64,000 bases of DNA. Origin: Arthrobacter sp. MYb23. GTDB lineage: Bacteria > Actinomycetota > Actinomycetes > Actinomycetales > Micrococcaceae. The first letter of the stretch is position 1, and the number at the start of each line of letters is the position of its first letter. Shown here piece after piece: positions 9,978 through 17,696 of this stretch. Position numbers and translations under genes: made by a program. The notes beneath the pieces are model-generated. The model ran no database searches. It saw only the letters and a program-made list of their open reading frames with translations, and had not been told where the DNA came from. The DNA lies in assembly GCF_002979775.1 (NCBI RefSeq), contig NZ_PCPR01000001.1, forward strand, positions 248,001 to 312,000, written 5' to 3'.

Positions 9978-10421
9978 GTGAGCAAATCAGCATTTCCACC
10001 GCCCCTTCGTCGGGCTTCCCTGTTCTTGCTGGTGCTGGGCGTCATTGTTGGAATTTTCGGCATGCACGTCGTGATGGGTTCACATGCGACCCATTCGGCT
10101 CCGGCAACTCAGGCGTTCACGCTGCACAGTGTTCATCACGGGCATTCAACAGCCGGATCCCAGGCATCCAGCAAGCTCCACCACCCGCTGGCCCCCAGCA
10201 TCGACGCAGAGTCCTGCTCCTCAGGTAGCTGCTCATGTGCACAATCAACCGCTGAACACTGCATCCCGTCGTTGAAGACAGGTTCCCTGATTGCTCCGCT
10301 TCCGGGCAGCGGAGTTGTAGCTGCGGTTGCTGGCCCGTCGGCTCCCCTGGAGTCGCCGAGCACATGGAGCTACGCCCCTCCAAGGCCTTCCCTGAGTCAA
10401 CTTTCGATCAGTAGAACGTAA
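9978..10421 (+). CDS. DUF6153-like small membrane/secreted protein, His- and Cys-rich
   Basis: 147 residues from GTG 9978, preceded by GGAAGGAGG at 9963-9971. One N-terminal hydrophobic helix (about residues 15-34) is followed by a polar His-rich stretch (HSVHHGHS) and a Cys cluster (ESCSSGSCSCAQSTAEHC). This matches the actinobacterial DUF6153 family, often found beside copper genes. It is probably exported or membrane-anchored with metal-binding side chains. It precedes the DUF305 lipoprotein by 143 bp and lies behind a CsoR-like operator, so a role in copper handling is inferred, not shown. Confidence 0.75.
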   Translation: MSKSAFPPPLRRASLFLLVLGVIVGIFGMHVVMGSHATHSAPATQAFTLHSVHHGHSTAGSQASSKLHHPLAPSIDAESCSSGSCSCAQSTAEHCIPSLKTGSLIAPLPGSGVVAAVAGPSAPLESPSTWSYAPPRPSLSQLSISRT

Positions 10422-10564
10422 GCATTTTGCCTTGGCGGCCCCGAGTTTGCCGCCTATGCAGTGCCTCGCCTCCCGCCCCTCGGGGCTCACGAGGCCACCG
10501 TCATGCTTATCGCCAGGATGGCTCGCGCCCTGGGCCGTCCCCTGATCGAAAGACCACAATTCTC

Positions 10565-11176
10565 ATGAACAAAACCCAACTCACCCTCAGCGCCGCCGCT
10601 TTTGCGGGGCTCCTTGCCGTGGCCGGCTGCGCCTCTCCCGCAGGCCCTGGCTCCATGCCGGGAATGGACCACGGAAACGCCACCACCAGCGCACCGGCCA
10701 ACGGCACCTCTGCCGAGCACAACGCTGCTGACGTCATGTTCGCCCAGATGATGATTCCCCATCATGCCCAAGCCGTGGAGATGTCCGACGCCATGCTCGC
10801 CAAGGCTGACATCCCCGCTGAGGTACGTGACCTTGCCGTCAAGATCAAAGAGGCTCAGGCACCGGAAATAGAGAAGATGACCGCCTGGCTCAAGAACTGG
10901 AACATGCCGGTTATGGCATCCTCCGGACACAGTGGGCACAGCATGGACGGCATGCTGACCGACGCCGACCTCAAGAAACTCAGCGAAGCCAAGGGCACCG
11001 AAGCGGCCAAGCTCTTCCTGACCCAGATGATCGCGCATCACGAAGGCGCGGTCACCATGGCAAAGACTGAGATCAGCCAGGGCAGTAACCCCGAAGCCGT
11101 CCAGCTCAGCAAGGACATCGTCACTTCCCAGGAAGCGGAGATTCAGGAAATGCGGGATCTCCTGGCCACCCTCTAG
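10565..11176 (+). CDS. DUF305 domain lipoprotein
   Basis: 203 residues from ATG 10565. A lipoprotein signal (LLAVAGCASPAG, lipobox Cys at about residue 21) is followed by a Met/His-rich segment (SMPGMDHGN) and two DUF305 halves. Each half has a MMIPHHAQAV or MIAHHEGAV type His-His motif. DUF305 proteins form ferritin-like four-helix bundles and are commonly linked with copper. The first half ends with the HSGHSMDGM metal-ligand-like run. The gene probably shares the CsoR-like promoter at 9.9 kb. Its end is followed by a large stem at 11190-11231. Confidence 0.87.
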   Translation: MNKTQLTLSAAAFAGLLAVAGCASPAGPGSMPGMDHGNATTSAPANGTSAEHNAADVMFAQMMIPHHAQAVEMSDAMLAKADIPAEVRDLAVKIKEAQAPEIEKMTAWLKNWNMPVMASSGHSGHSMDGMLTDADLKKLSEAKGTEAAKLFLTQMIAHHEGAVTMAKTEISQGSNPEAVQLSKDIVTSQEAEIQEMRDLLATL

Positions 11177-11189
11177 CACTCGGGTTCAG

Positions 11190-11231
11190 AGCGAACGCAC
11201 GACGGCGGCAGGTCGCCGTCGTGCGTTCGCT
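11190..11231 (+). terminator. Long stem-loop after DUF305 gene
   Basis: Perfect 18-bp inverted repeat (11190-11207 and 11214-11231) around a 6-base loop, 13 bases after the stop. No T-run follows, so termination may need other factors, but placement between convergent genes fits a terminator. Confidence 0.7.
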
Positions 11232-11240
11232 CAGCTTCCC

Positions 11241-11350
11241 CAGCGCACCGCGCCCTTTTCCGCCAATCGCGCCCATAACCACTGGTGCGAACGGGGCGAA
11301 AGGGAGCGACGCCGGAGCCGAAAGGGTGCCTACGGCGGCAATGGGTGCAT
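11241..11350. repeat. Dispersed TTACGGG-family intergenic repeat, copy a (reverse)
   Basis: The reverse complement of 11261-11304 reads CCCTTTCGCCCCG... then CACCAGTGGTTATGGGCGCGATTGGCGG. This is the same core as at 11991, 36672, 51794 and the 55.2-55.7 kb array. It lies between convergent genes. I have no name for it. Confidence 0.7.
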
Positions 11351-11373
11351 GAGGCAGAGTGCGTGCTCAGCCC

Positions 11374-11931
11374 TCAGTCAATGCGTCGATAGTGCATGGA
11401 TACCACGCCGTTGCTGAGCGGCTTAGCCGAGACCAGCTCGAGGCGCCGGGTGGCGGGCAGCCCGCCCTGGTACAGGGTGGGACCGTGGCCAGCGATCATG
11501 GGGTGGACGAGGAATTTGTACTCGTCGATCAGATCCAGTCGGTCCAGTTCCGTGGCTAATTTTCCGCTGCCTACCAGCACACCGTCGGGGGTCCGGTCCT
11601 TGAGATCCTGCACCGCCGTGCGCAGATCGCCAACAAGGTGGTGGCTATTGATCCAAGGGAAGTCGGTGCGCGTGGAAGATACTACGTACTTGGGCATTGT
11701 TTCCAGCGTCAGCGCCCACTCCCGCAACGCGGTCGGTGCGTCCACTTCGCCGCTTGCCACCAAGGGCCAGTAGCTCTCCATCATTTCGTAGGTGGTACGG
11801 CCCCAGAGCATTGCCCCGCTCTGCTCCAAGAGGTGGGTGAAGAGGGCGTGAGTCTCGTCGTCGGCGATGCCCTCCTGGTGGTCGACGCAACCATCAAGAG
11901 TGACGTTGATGCTGAACGTTAGAAGGCCCAT
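11374..11931 (-). CDS. Dihydrofolate reductase/RibD C-terminal-like family protein
   Basis: 185 residues; MGLLTFSINVTLDGCVDH start, then AMLWGRTTYEMMESYWP and KYVVSSTRTDFPW, all hallmarks of the small RibD_C/DHFR-like family common in actinobacteria. It likely binds NADPH (LVGSGKLATEL). Such orphan proteins are annotated as dihydrofolate reductase family, but their substrates are unknown. It stands alone, flanked on both sides by copies of the TTACGGG intergenic element. Confidence 0.85.
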   Translation of the reverse strand: MGLLTFSINVTLDGCVDHQEGIADDETHALFTHLLEQSGAMLWGRTTYEMMESYWPLVASGEVDAPTALREWALTLETMPKYVVSSTRTDFPWINSHHLVGDLRTAVQDLKDRTPDGVLVGSGKLATELDRLDLIDEYKFLVHPMIAGHGPTLYQGGLPATRRLELVSAKPLSNGVVSMHYRRID

Positions 11932-11975
11932 CCGACGATTCTAGGCTGCGGGGGCAGAAAGGGTTAGAGGGTTGC

Positions 11976-12090
11976 TGCCGCACCACTTCCCGCCAAATGC
12001 ACCCGTAACCACTGCAGCGAATGGCGCGAACGGGCGCGACGCCGACACCGAACGGGTGCGCACAGCGCGAAAGGGTGCGAACCCGCGAAC
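11976..12090. repeat. Dispersed TTACGGG-family intergenic repeat, copy b (reverse)
   Basis: Core 11991-12040 in reverse orientation: CGCCAAATGCACCCGTAACC then ACTGCAGCGAATGGCGCGAA. A second AACGGGTGCG/AAAGGGTGCG pair follows. It lies upstream of the RibD-like gene, so it may overlap its promoter. Confidence 0.7.
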
Positions 12091-12098
12091 AAGGCCAG

Positions 12099-12166
12099 CC
12101 GGAGTTTGTGTACACATAATGCCCCTAAGAAGCGCTCTTAAGGGCATGACGTGTACAAAAACTCCG
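12099..12166 (-). terminator. 68-bp near-perfect palindrome, likely terminator of the ABC operon
   Basis: Outer arms CCGGAGTTTGTGTACAC and GTGTACAAAAACTCCGG; inner arms ATGCCC-CTAAG and CTTAA-GGGCAT around AAGCGCT. It begins 6 bases after the stop of the ABC permease gene on the minus strand. Its double-arm structure is more elaborate than an ordinary terminator and may be a repeat-type element. Confidence 0.6.
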
Positions 12167-12171
12167 GGGGG

Positions 12172-13116
12172 TTAGCGGCTGCTGCCCGCCAGCAAACCCC
12201 GACGCTGCAGCAAACGCTTCTCGATCGGCCCGAACACCAAGAGCTCGATCAGGATGCCCACGAACAGGATCAGCAGGATCGCGGACATCACGATTGTCAT
12301 GTCGGAGAGCAAGCGGCCCTGATCCAGCAATGAGCCCAACCCGAAACCAATGGTGCCGCCCACTGCGATGATTTCCGCGGCCATGAGTGAACGCCAGGAG
12401 AAGGCCCATCCCTGCTTCAACCCGCCGATGTAGCCCGGGAGTGCGGCGGGCAGGACAATCTGCAGTGCCATCTGGAGCCTGTTGGCGCCAAGGACTGTGC
12501 CCACGCTGCGGTACTGCGGCGGGATCTGGTCCACACCGGAGATGAGTCCGTTGATGATGGACGGGATGGCGCCCATGAACACCACAAAGTAGACGGTGGC
12601 GTCAGTCAGGCCGAACCAGATGATCGCGGCAGGGACCCATGCCACCGACGGGAGCACCTGCAACCCGGAAATGAGCGGACCGAACGCACGGCGCAAGGGA
12701 GCCACCTGGGCCAGGATCAGACCCACGGGAGTAGCGATGACCACTGAGATCAGGAAGCCGATCACACCACGCTGCAGCGATGTCCACACTGCTTCCTGGA
12801 CTTTGCCTTCGCCCCACATGGTCACGAACTGGGTGAGAACGTCCAACGGCCCGGGAACGAGGTCACGGCGCTTGAACTCGAGCGAAACGTAGAACTGCCA
12901 GGCGAGGATCAGGACCACCAGCGCGGCAACGGGCAGCAGTACGCGCTTCCATTCGATGCCGGCTTTCCGTCCGCTGTCCGACTGAAGATTGTCCAGCCCG
13001 GCCTCGAGGTCACGGAGTTCGGAGGCATTGCCCTTCAGCGACGGGGAGGTTATGTGCTCTTTGGATTCAGTCACGGGAAGGGTCCGCTCTTCGGTGGTGA
13101 TGGGGTTACTTGGCAT
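12172..13116 (-). CDS. ABC transporter permease, nitrate/sulfonate/taurine type
   Basis: 314 residues from ATG 13116, which overlaps the ATPase gene by 11 bp (translational coupling). After a polar N-terminal tail of about 50 residues there are six to seven membrane helices; the EAA loop region reads RSVGTVLGANRLQMALQIVLPAALP. The sequence is SsuC/TauC-like. Together with the ATPase and binding protein upstream it would import an organosulfur anion; the sulfate-assimilation genes directly upstream support this. The exact substrate is unproved. Last gene of the run, followed by the palindrome at 12099. Confidence 0.88.
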   Translation of the reverse strand: MPSNPITTEERTLPVTESKEHITSPSLKGNASELRDLEAGLDNLQSDSGRKAGIEWKRVLLPVAALVVLILAWQFYVSLEFKRRDLVPGPLDVLTQFVTMWGEGKVQEAVWTSLQRGVIGFLISVVIATPVGLILAQVAPLRRAFGPLISGLQVLPSVAWVPAAIIWFGLTDATVYFVVFMGAIPSIINGLISGVDQIPPQYRSVGTVLGANRLQMALQIVLPAALPGYIGGLKQGWAFSWRSLMAAEIIAVGGTIGFGLGSLLDQGRLLSDMTIVMSAILLILFVGILIELLVFGPIEKRLLQRRGLLAGSSR

Positions 13117-13837
13117 GGCGGCGGATCTCCTCGCGAAGACGGCGGGTAATAACTCCGGTGAGCTCCCCAGCGCGGCCGGCATCGGTCCGGTGCTCCTCGG
13201 TGACGTCCCATTCGGCCACCACACGGCCCGGGCGCGAGGACAAAAGGAGCACGCGCTGGCCGAGTCGAACGGCTTCGCGCACATTGTGGGTGACGAACAC
13301 GATGGTCCGGCCCGTTTCCTTCCAGATCCGCTCAAGTTCGTCGTGCAGGAGGTCGCGCGTGATGGCGTCCAGTGCAGCAAAGGGCTCGTCCATCAGCAAC
13401 AACTGGCGATCCTGCGCCAAGGAACGGGCCAGCGCAACACGCTGCCTCATGCCGCCGGACAGTTCGTGGGGACGCTTATCCCCTGCGCCGCCCAAGTGCA
13501 CCAGTTCCAACAACTCGCTGGCGCGTTCACGCCGGCTCGCCTTGGTGCTGGTCTTATCCGCCAGTTGAAGTGCGAGCTCGATGTTGCCGCGTGCGGTCAG
13601 CCACGGGAACAAAGATGCGTCCTGAAACATGAAGGCGGCACCGTCGCTGGGTACCTCAAGAGCGCCCGACGTCGGCTTTTCCAGTCCCGCCATGATGTTC
13701 AGCAGGGTGGACTTGCCGCAGCCGGACGCACCGAGGAGGGCTACGAACTCTCCCTGCGCGATGGTGGCGTTGACGTCGTCCAGCACCGGGGCGCCGTCGC
13801 CGAAGCGCTTACCCAGGTTCTCGAGTACGACTGGCAT
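13106..13837 (-). CDS. ABC transporter ATP-binding protein, sulfonate/taurine type
   Basis: 243 residues. Walker A GASGCGKST at about 36-44, Q-loop FMFQDASLFPW, signature LSGGMRQRVALARSL, Walker B LLLMDEPFAALD, and switch His in FVTHNVREAV. The FPWLTA after the Q-loop is typical of SsuB/TauB/NrtD-type ATPases. It energises the permease encoded by the overlapping gene. A 12-bp stem lies between it and the binding-protein gene. Confidence 0.92.
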   Translation of the reverse strand: MPVVLENLGKRFGDGAPVLDDVNATIAQGEFVALLGASGCGKSTLLNIMAGLEKPTSGALEVPSDGAAFMFQDASLFPWLTARGNIELALQLADKTSTKASRRERASELLELVHLGGAGDKRPHELSGGMRQRVALARSLAQDRQLLLMDEPFAALDAITRDLLHDELERIWKETGRTIVFVTHNVREAVRLGQRVLLLSSRPGRVVAEWDVTEEHRTDAGRAGELTGVITRRLREEIRRHAK

Positions 13838-13884
13838 GGTCCCGTCCTTCGTGTTGATTGGTAGAGCTGATATGGCTAAAGGCC

Positions 13885-13919
13885 GGTCCGCTCCCCGATC
13901 AACATGAGGGGAGCGGACC
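13885..13919 (-). terminator. Intra-operon hairpin between binding-protein and ATPase genes
   Basis: GGTCCGCTCCCC and its exact complement GGGGAGCGGACC, 11-base loop. On the minus-strand transcript it lies just after the binding-protein stop. Such stems usually lower expression of the downstream ABC subunits relative to the binding protein, by partial termination or 3'-end protection. Confidence 0.7.
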
Positions 13920-13932
13920 AGCCTGATACTGC

Positions 13933-15084
13933 TTAGTCCTGGCCGAGTCCTGCGGCCGAGGTCTTCTTGCCTTCAACCTCGTTCAAGGTGCGGAGATCGA
14001 AGATGCCGTTGATGTCGGCCTTCTGAGTGGTTCCGGCTTTGACGCCGTCTTCCAGGAGCTTGTTGTACGTTCCGGCCAGCGGATCGGTGGTGAACTTGAT
14101 GTTCTGCAGAGCACGTTCAATCACGTTCGCGGGAAGCGGCTTACCAGCGGTGTCCTTGAGGACCGCGTTGATGGTGGTCGCCTTCTCCTCAGCAGAAGCC
14201 GAGTTGAGCCAGTTCACGGATTCAACGTGGCCCTTCAGGAGTGCCTTCACGGTTTCCGGGTGTTCGGCAGCGAACTTCTTGTTCACGATCAGGATGGTGG
14301 TGGTGAAGTCGCCGTTCTCCCACAGATCCTTCTCGTCAACCAGGACCTTCGCTCCGGCTTCGAGCACCAGGCGGGAGGCCCACGGCTCAGGCAACCACGC
14401 GCCGTCGAGCTTTCCGTCTTGGAAGAGCTTCAGCGACTGGGCGTTTTCGGTCGGGTTGATGTTGACGTCACCGCTGCCATCGGTGTTGGTCTTGAAGCCT
14501 TGCTCGCCCAACCAGGCCCGGAGGGCCACATCCTGGGTTCCGCCGAGCTGCGGGGAGCTGAGGATCTTGCCTTTGAGGTCGGCTGCGGAGGTGATCTCCG
14601 GCTTGACCACCAGCTGGGCACCGCCTGAAGCGGCACCGGCGATGATGCTGATGGACTCGCCCTTGCTCTTGACGAAGGAGTTGATGGCCGGGTTCGGGCC
14701 GATGTACGTGGCGTCAATGGCGCCGGCGTTCAAGGCTTCGATCGCAGCGGGGCCCGCGTTGAAGATCTGGGTGCTGAGTTTGGTCTCGCCGAGTTCCTTG
14801 GCGATCAGGCCCTTGCTGGTGCCTACCAGCGCAGGGCCGTGGGTCACGTTGCTGAAGTAGCCGAGCTTGAGCTCAGCTGCAGGCGTCGTGGTGGGGGCCG
14901 GTGCAGCTTGGTTGTTCTGCGAAACGGCGGAAGCAACTGCAGCGCCTGCACCGATCAGCAGCACGAGGCCGACGGCGAGGCCGATTTCCAGGGTGCGGCG
15001 GCGCTTGGGCTTGGGTGCGGTTTCACCGGCGACGATGCGGGTGGTACCGGAATCGGGTTTCTGTGACTCGGGTGTGTTAGCCAT
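13933..15084 (-). CDS. ABC transporter substrate-binding protein, aliphatic sulfonate/taurine type, membrane-anchored
   Basis: 383 residues. Polar N-terminus of about 30 residues, then one hydrophobic helix (IGLAVGLVLLIGAGAAVASAV). There is no lipobox Cys, so it looks anchored by an uncleaved helix or a non-lipid signal. The mature part (AELKLGYFSNVTHGPALVG, then NAGPAAIEALNAGAIDATYIGPNPAINSF) is the SsuA/TauA/NMT1-like periplasmic fold. It heads the transporter operon and follows mmuM on the same strand after a 155-bp gap that presumably holds its promoter. Confidence 0.9.
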   Translation of the reverse strand: MANTPESQKPDSGTTRIVAGETAPKPKRRRTLEIGLAVGLVLLIGAGAAVASAVSQNNQAAPAPTTTPAAELKLGYFSNVTHGPALVGTSKGLIAKELGETKLSTQIFNAGPAAIEALNAGAIDATYIGPNPAINSFVKSKGESISIIAGAASGGAQLVVKPEITSAADLKGKILSSPQLGGTQDVALRAWLGEQGFKTNTDGSGDVNINPTENAQSLKLFQDGKLDGAWLPEPWASRLVLEAGAKVLVDEKDLWENGDFTTTILIVNKKFAAEHPETVKALLKGHVESVNWLNSASAEEKATTINAVLKDTAGKPLPANVIERALQNIKFTTDPLAGTYNKLLEDGVKAGTTQKADINGIFDLRTLNEVEGKKTSAAGLGQD

Positions 15085-15239
15085 TGGGGTGGGTCCTTAT
15101 GAATGTGGGATGCGAGGTGGGGGCGAGATCAGGCCCCGTGACATCGCCCGTCGAGGGCAAGCAAGGACCATTCCGGAGAGGTCATGCCTTCACAGTAGGG
15201 ACTGTCATATTTCGGCTTCAATCCCGTAGAAATCAAGGT

Positions 15240-16193
15240 TCACGCAGGTTCACGTGGCGTCATATTCGCTGCCAGGCCTTCTATGTCGCGCGGAGTTGTG
15301 CGGCAGCAGCCACCTATGAGATGGGCGCCCCGGTCACGCCAAACAGCTGCGTTGCCTGCCAAAGTTCCGTGACCTTGAACGCCCTCTGAAGGACCCCACG
15401 TCTTGGTCACAGCATCGTAGGTCTCCCCCGAATTCGGGTACGCCACCAGCGGCTTGGTCGAGGACTCCTGCAGGGTGCCGAGCGCTTCAGTGACCAGTTC
15501 CAGCGGCACGCAATTAACGCCGATGGCGGCCACCCGCGGTTCCGCGCTGAGCAACGCAGCAACGTCCGCGATCGGCGTTCCGTCACTGATGTGGCCGCTG
15601 TCCCGCAGCGTGAACGTAAACCAGGATTCGACGTCGAACTCCGCCACGAGCGTCAGCAGAGCCTCAGCTTCGGCGTACGACGGCAGGGTCTCGCACGCCA
15701 GGAAATCCACGCCGGCGTCCACCAGCGCGGCTATGCGGGGCCGGTGGAAGTCCTGGAATTCCGCGGCGGAAAGCGCGTAATCACCCCGGTATTCGGAGCC
15801 GTCGGCAAGGTAGGCGCCGTAGGGACCCACAGATCCAGCCACCAGCAAAGGGCCGCTCGCAGAACCTTCCGCCAAGGCTTCCTGGCGGGCTTCGTCGGCC
15901 AGCCGGACGCTCAAAGCCACCAGCTCCAACGACTCTTCAACGGACAGCCCGCGCCGCGCGAAACCCTGAGGAGTGGCTTGGTAGCTGGCTGTGATGGCCA
16001 CGGAGGCCCCGGCGTCGAAGTAGTCCCGGTGAACCTGCTTGATCAGGTGCGGCTGCTCCAGCAGGACCTTGGCGGACCACAATGCGTCTTCCAGATCGCA
16101 GCCATGAGCTTCCAGTTCGGTGGCCAAAGCTCCGTCCAGGACCAGGTCCTTACCGGCGTTGAGGAGAGTGCTGAGCGTGGTGTTCTGTGGCAT
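15240..16193 (-). CDS. mmuM: Homocysteine S-methyltransferase
   Basis: 317 residues from ATG 16193, preceded by GGGGAAGG; a longer frame would start inside the upstream hairpin. LVLDGALATELEAHGCDL at the N-terminus, GVNC, and the GGCCRTTP zinc-ligand motif near the C-terminus define the Pfam S-methyl_trans family. It transfers a methyl group from S-methylmethionine (or SAM) to homocysteine, giving methionine. It sits between the cys operon and the ABC transporter, on the same strand, directly behind the terminator at 16212-16276. Confidence 0.9.
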   Translation of the reverse strand: MPQNTTLSTLLNAGKDLVLDGALATELEAHGCDLEDALWSAKVLLEQPHLIKQVHRDYFDAGASVAITASYQATPQGFARRGLSVEESLELVALSVRLADEARQEALAEGSASGPLLVAGSVGPYGAYLADGSEYRGDYALSAAEFQDFHRPRIAALVDAGVDFLACETLPSYAEAEALLTLVAEFDVESWFTFTLRDSGHISDGTPIADVAALLSAEPRVAAIGVNCVPLELVTEALGTLQESSTKPLVAYPNSGETYDAVTKTWGPSEGVQGHGTLAGNAAVWRDRGAHLIGGCCRTTPRDIEGLAANMTPREPA

Positions 16194-16211
16194 GGGTCCT
16201 TCCCCAAAAAG

Positions 16212-16276
16212 AAAACCGCAGCTTGTTCGAAATTCCCGCCGTACAACGTGAGGAGTCGCGAACAAGCTGCGGTTTT
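16212..16276 (-). terminator. Rho-independent terminator after cysN, directly in front of mmuM
   Basis: Perfect 18-bp arms (16212-16229 and 16259-16276) with a 29-base loop. On the minus strand the stem is followed by TTTTCTTTTT. It ends the cys operon and lies only about 18 bases before the mmuM start codon, so it could also act as a leader attenuator. Confidence 0.88.
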
Positions 16277-16292
16277 GTGACTACGTGTGACC

Positions 16293-17696
16293 CTAAATGA
16301 CGTAACGTTCGTCTTCGTGGTCGCCCGGGTGGTCCTTCACCAGACCGGCAGCAAGGGTGTTGCCGTCGATGGGGTCGATCACCAGGAAAGCGCCGGTGCG
16401 GCGGTGGTGCAGGTAGTTCTCCAGCGGCAACGGAGCGGACAGGCGCAGCTGTGCGTGTCCAATGTCGTTGAGCTCCAGGTTCGATGCCGGCTCCACGTTG
16501 AACGTGGCCAGATCCAGCTTGCCGGTGACGTTGCGGACCAGTGCCTGGACCGTGCGCGTGCCGTGCTTCACCAGGACCTTCTGGCCTTCGCGGAGCGGCT
16601 TCGGTGAAAGCCACGCCAGCGACGCATACAGGTCAGCCGTGCTTTCGCGGACCGTTCCGGCTGCGGCGATGGTGTCGCCACGGGCGATGTCGATCTCGTC
16701 GGCCAAACGGACAGCCACCGACTGCGGAGCCGCGGCCTCGTCCAGCGATTGGCCGGCGAAGTCGATGCCGATCACCGTGGTGGTGCGCGGCTCGTGACCC
16801 GGGCTGATAACGGAAACTTCGTCGCCAACCTTCACCGAGCCCTCAGTGATCTGGCCTGCGTAGGCACGGTAATCGCGGTACGCCTCCACATCGAGCCCGC
16901 CAGCCACAGCGTCGGGAGCCAAGGCGCCCTGCGGACGAATCACCAGCTGGACCGGGAAGCGGAAGCTCTCCAGCTCGGCCTCAAGCTCGTCAGCAGCCGG
17001 GAGGGTCTCGAGGACCTCCAACAGTGCGGGACCGGTGTACCAAGGGGTGCGCTCGGAGCGGTCCACCACGTTGTCGCCGTCAAGCGCCGAAACGGGAACC
17101 ACCAGGAGATCAGCAACGCCATCAGACCCGAGGCCAAGCTCGCGGGCTACTTTCTGAACGTCGGTCTCTATGTCGCGGAACACCTGCTCGCTGAAGTCCA
17201 CCAGGTCAATCTTGTTCACAGCCACAATCACGTGGGCAACACGCAGCAGCTGCAGAACAGACAAGTGACGGCGGGTCTGCTCCAGGACACCCTTGCGGGC
17301 GTCAATGAGTACGACGACGGCATCCGCTGTGGAAGCGCCCGTCACCGTGTTCTTGGTGTACTGAACGTGGCCGGGGCAGTCCGCCAAGATGAAGCTGCGG
17401 CGGTCCGTTGCGAAGTAGCGGTAGGCGACGTCGATGGTGATGCCCTGTTCACGCTCGGCACGCAGTCCGTCAGTCAGCAGGGCGAGGTCGATCCCGCCCT
17501 TTTCCCCACCGAAACCGCGGTCCGCAGAGGTGCGGGCAACGGCGTCGAGCGTGTCAGCAAGAATCGCCTTGGAATCGTGAAGGAGGCGGCCCACCAGGGT
17601 GGACTTGCCATCGTCCACCGAGCCGGCCGTGGCGAAACGGAACAGTGTTGTGGGCAGGGCTGTTTCCAGCCCGGCAGCCAGTGTTTCGGTGCTCAT
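16293..17696 (-). CDS. cysN: Sulfate adenylyltransferase subunit 1 (GTPase)
   Basis: 467 residues. EF-Tu-like GTPase: P-loop GSVDDGKST, GITIDVAYRYF switch I, DCPGHVQYTKN switch II, NKIDLVDF. It works with CysD to make adenosine 5'-phosphosulfate from sulfate and ATP, with GTP hydrolysis driving the reaction. There is no APS-kinase domain fused to it, consistent with the downstream enzyme being an APS (not PAPS) reductase. The start codon immediately follows the cysD stop (no gap). Confidence 0.96.
   Translation of the reverse strand: MSTETLAAGLETALPTTLFRFATAGSVDDGKSTLVGRLLHDSKAILADTLDAVARTSADRGFGGEKGGIDLALLTDGLRAEREQGITIDVAYRYFATDRRSFILADCPGHVQYTKNTVTGASTADAVVVLIDARKGVLEQTRRHLSVLQLLRVAHVIVAVNKIDLVDFSEQVFRDIETDVQKVARELGLGSDGVADLLVVPVSALDGDNVVDRSERTPWYTGPALLEVLETLPAADELEAELESFRFPVQLVIRPQGALAPDAVAGGLDVEAYRDYRAYAGQITEGSVKVGDEVSVISPGHEPRTTTVIGIDFAGQSLDEAAAPQSVAVRLADEIDIARGDTIAAAGTVRESTADLYASLAWLSPKPLREGQKVLVKHGTRTVQALVRNVTGKLDLATFNVEPASNLELNDIGHAQLRLSAPLPLENYLHHRRTGAFLVIDPIDGNTLAAGLVKDHPGDHEDERYVI

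Noticed and set aside
10427..10564. N-terminal extension of the DUF305 gene
   Set aside because: The extension contains no signal or domain and the lipoprotein signal begins at ATG 10565.
15085..15239. SAM or other sulfur riboswitch upstream of the sulfonate-type binding protein
   Set aside because: The leader shows no recognisable SAM-I, SAM-II or SAM-IV core; only a weak ACAGT/ACTGT pair was seen.
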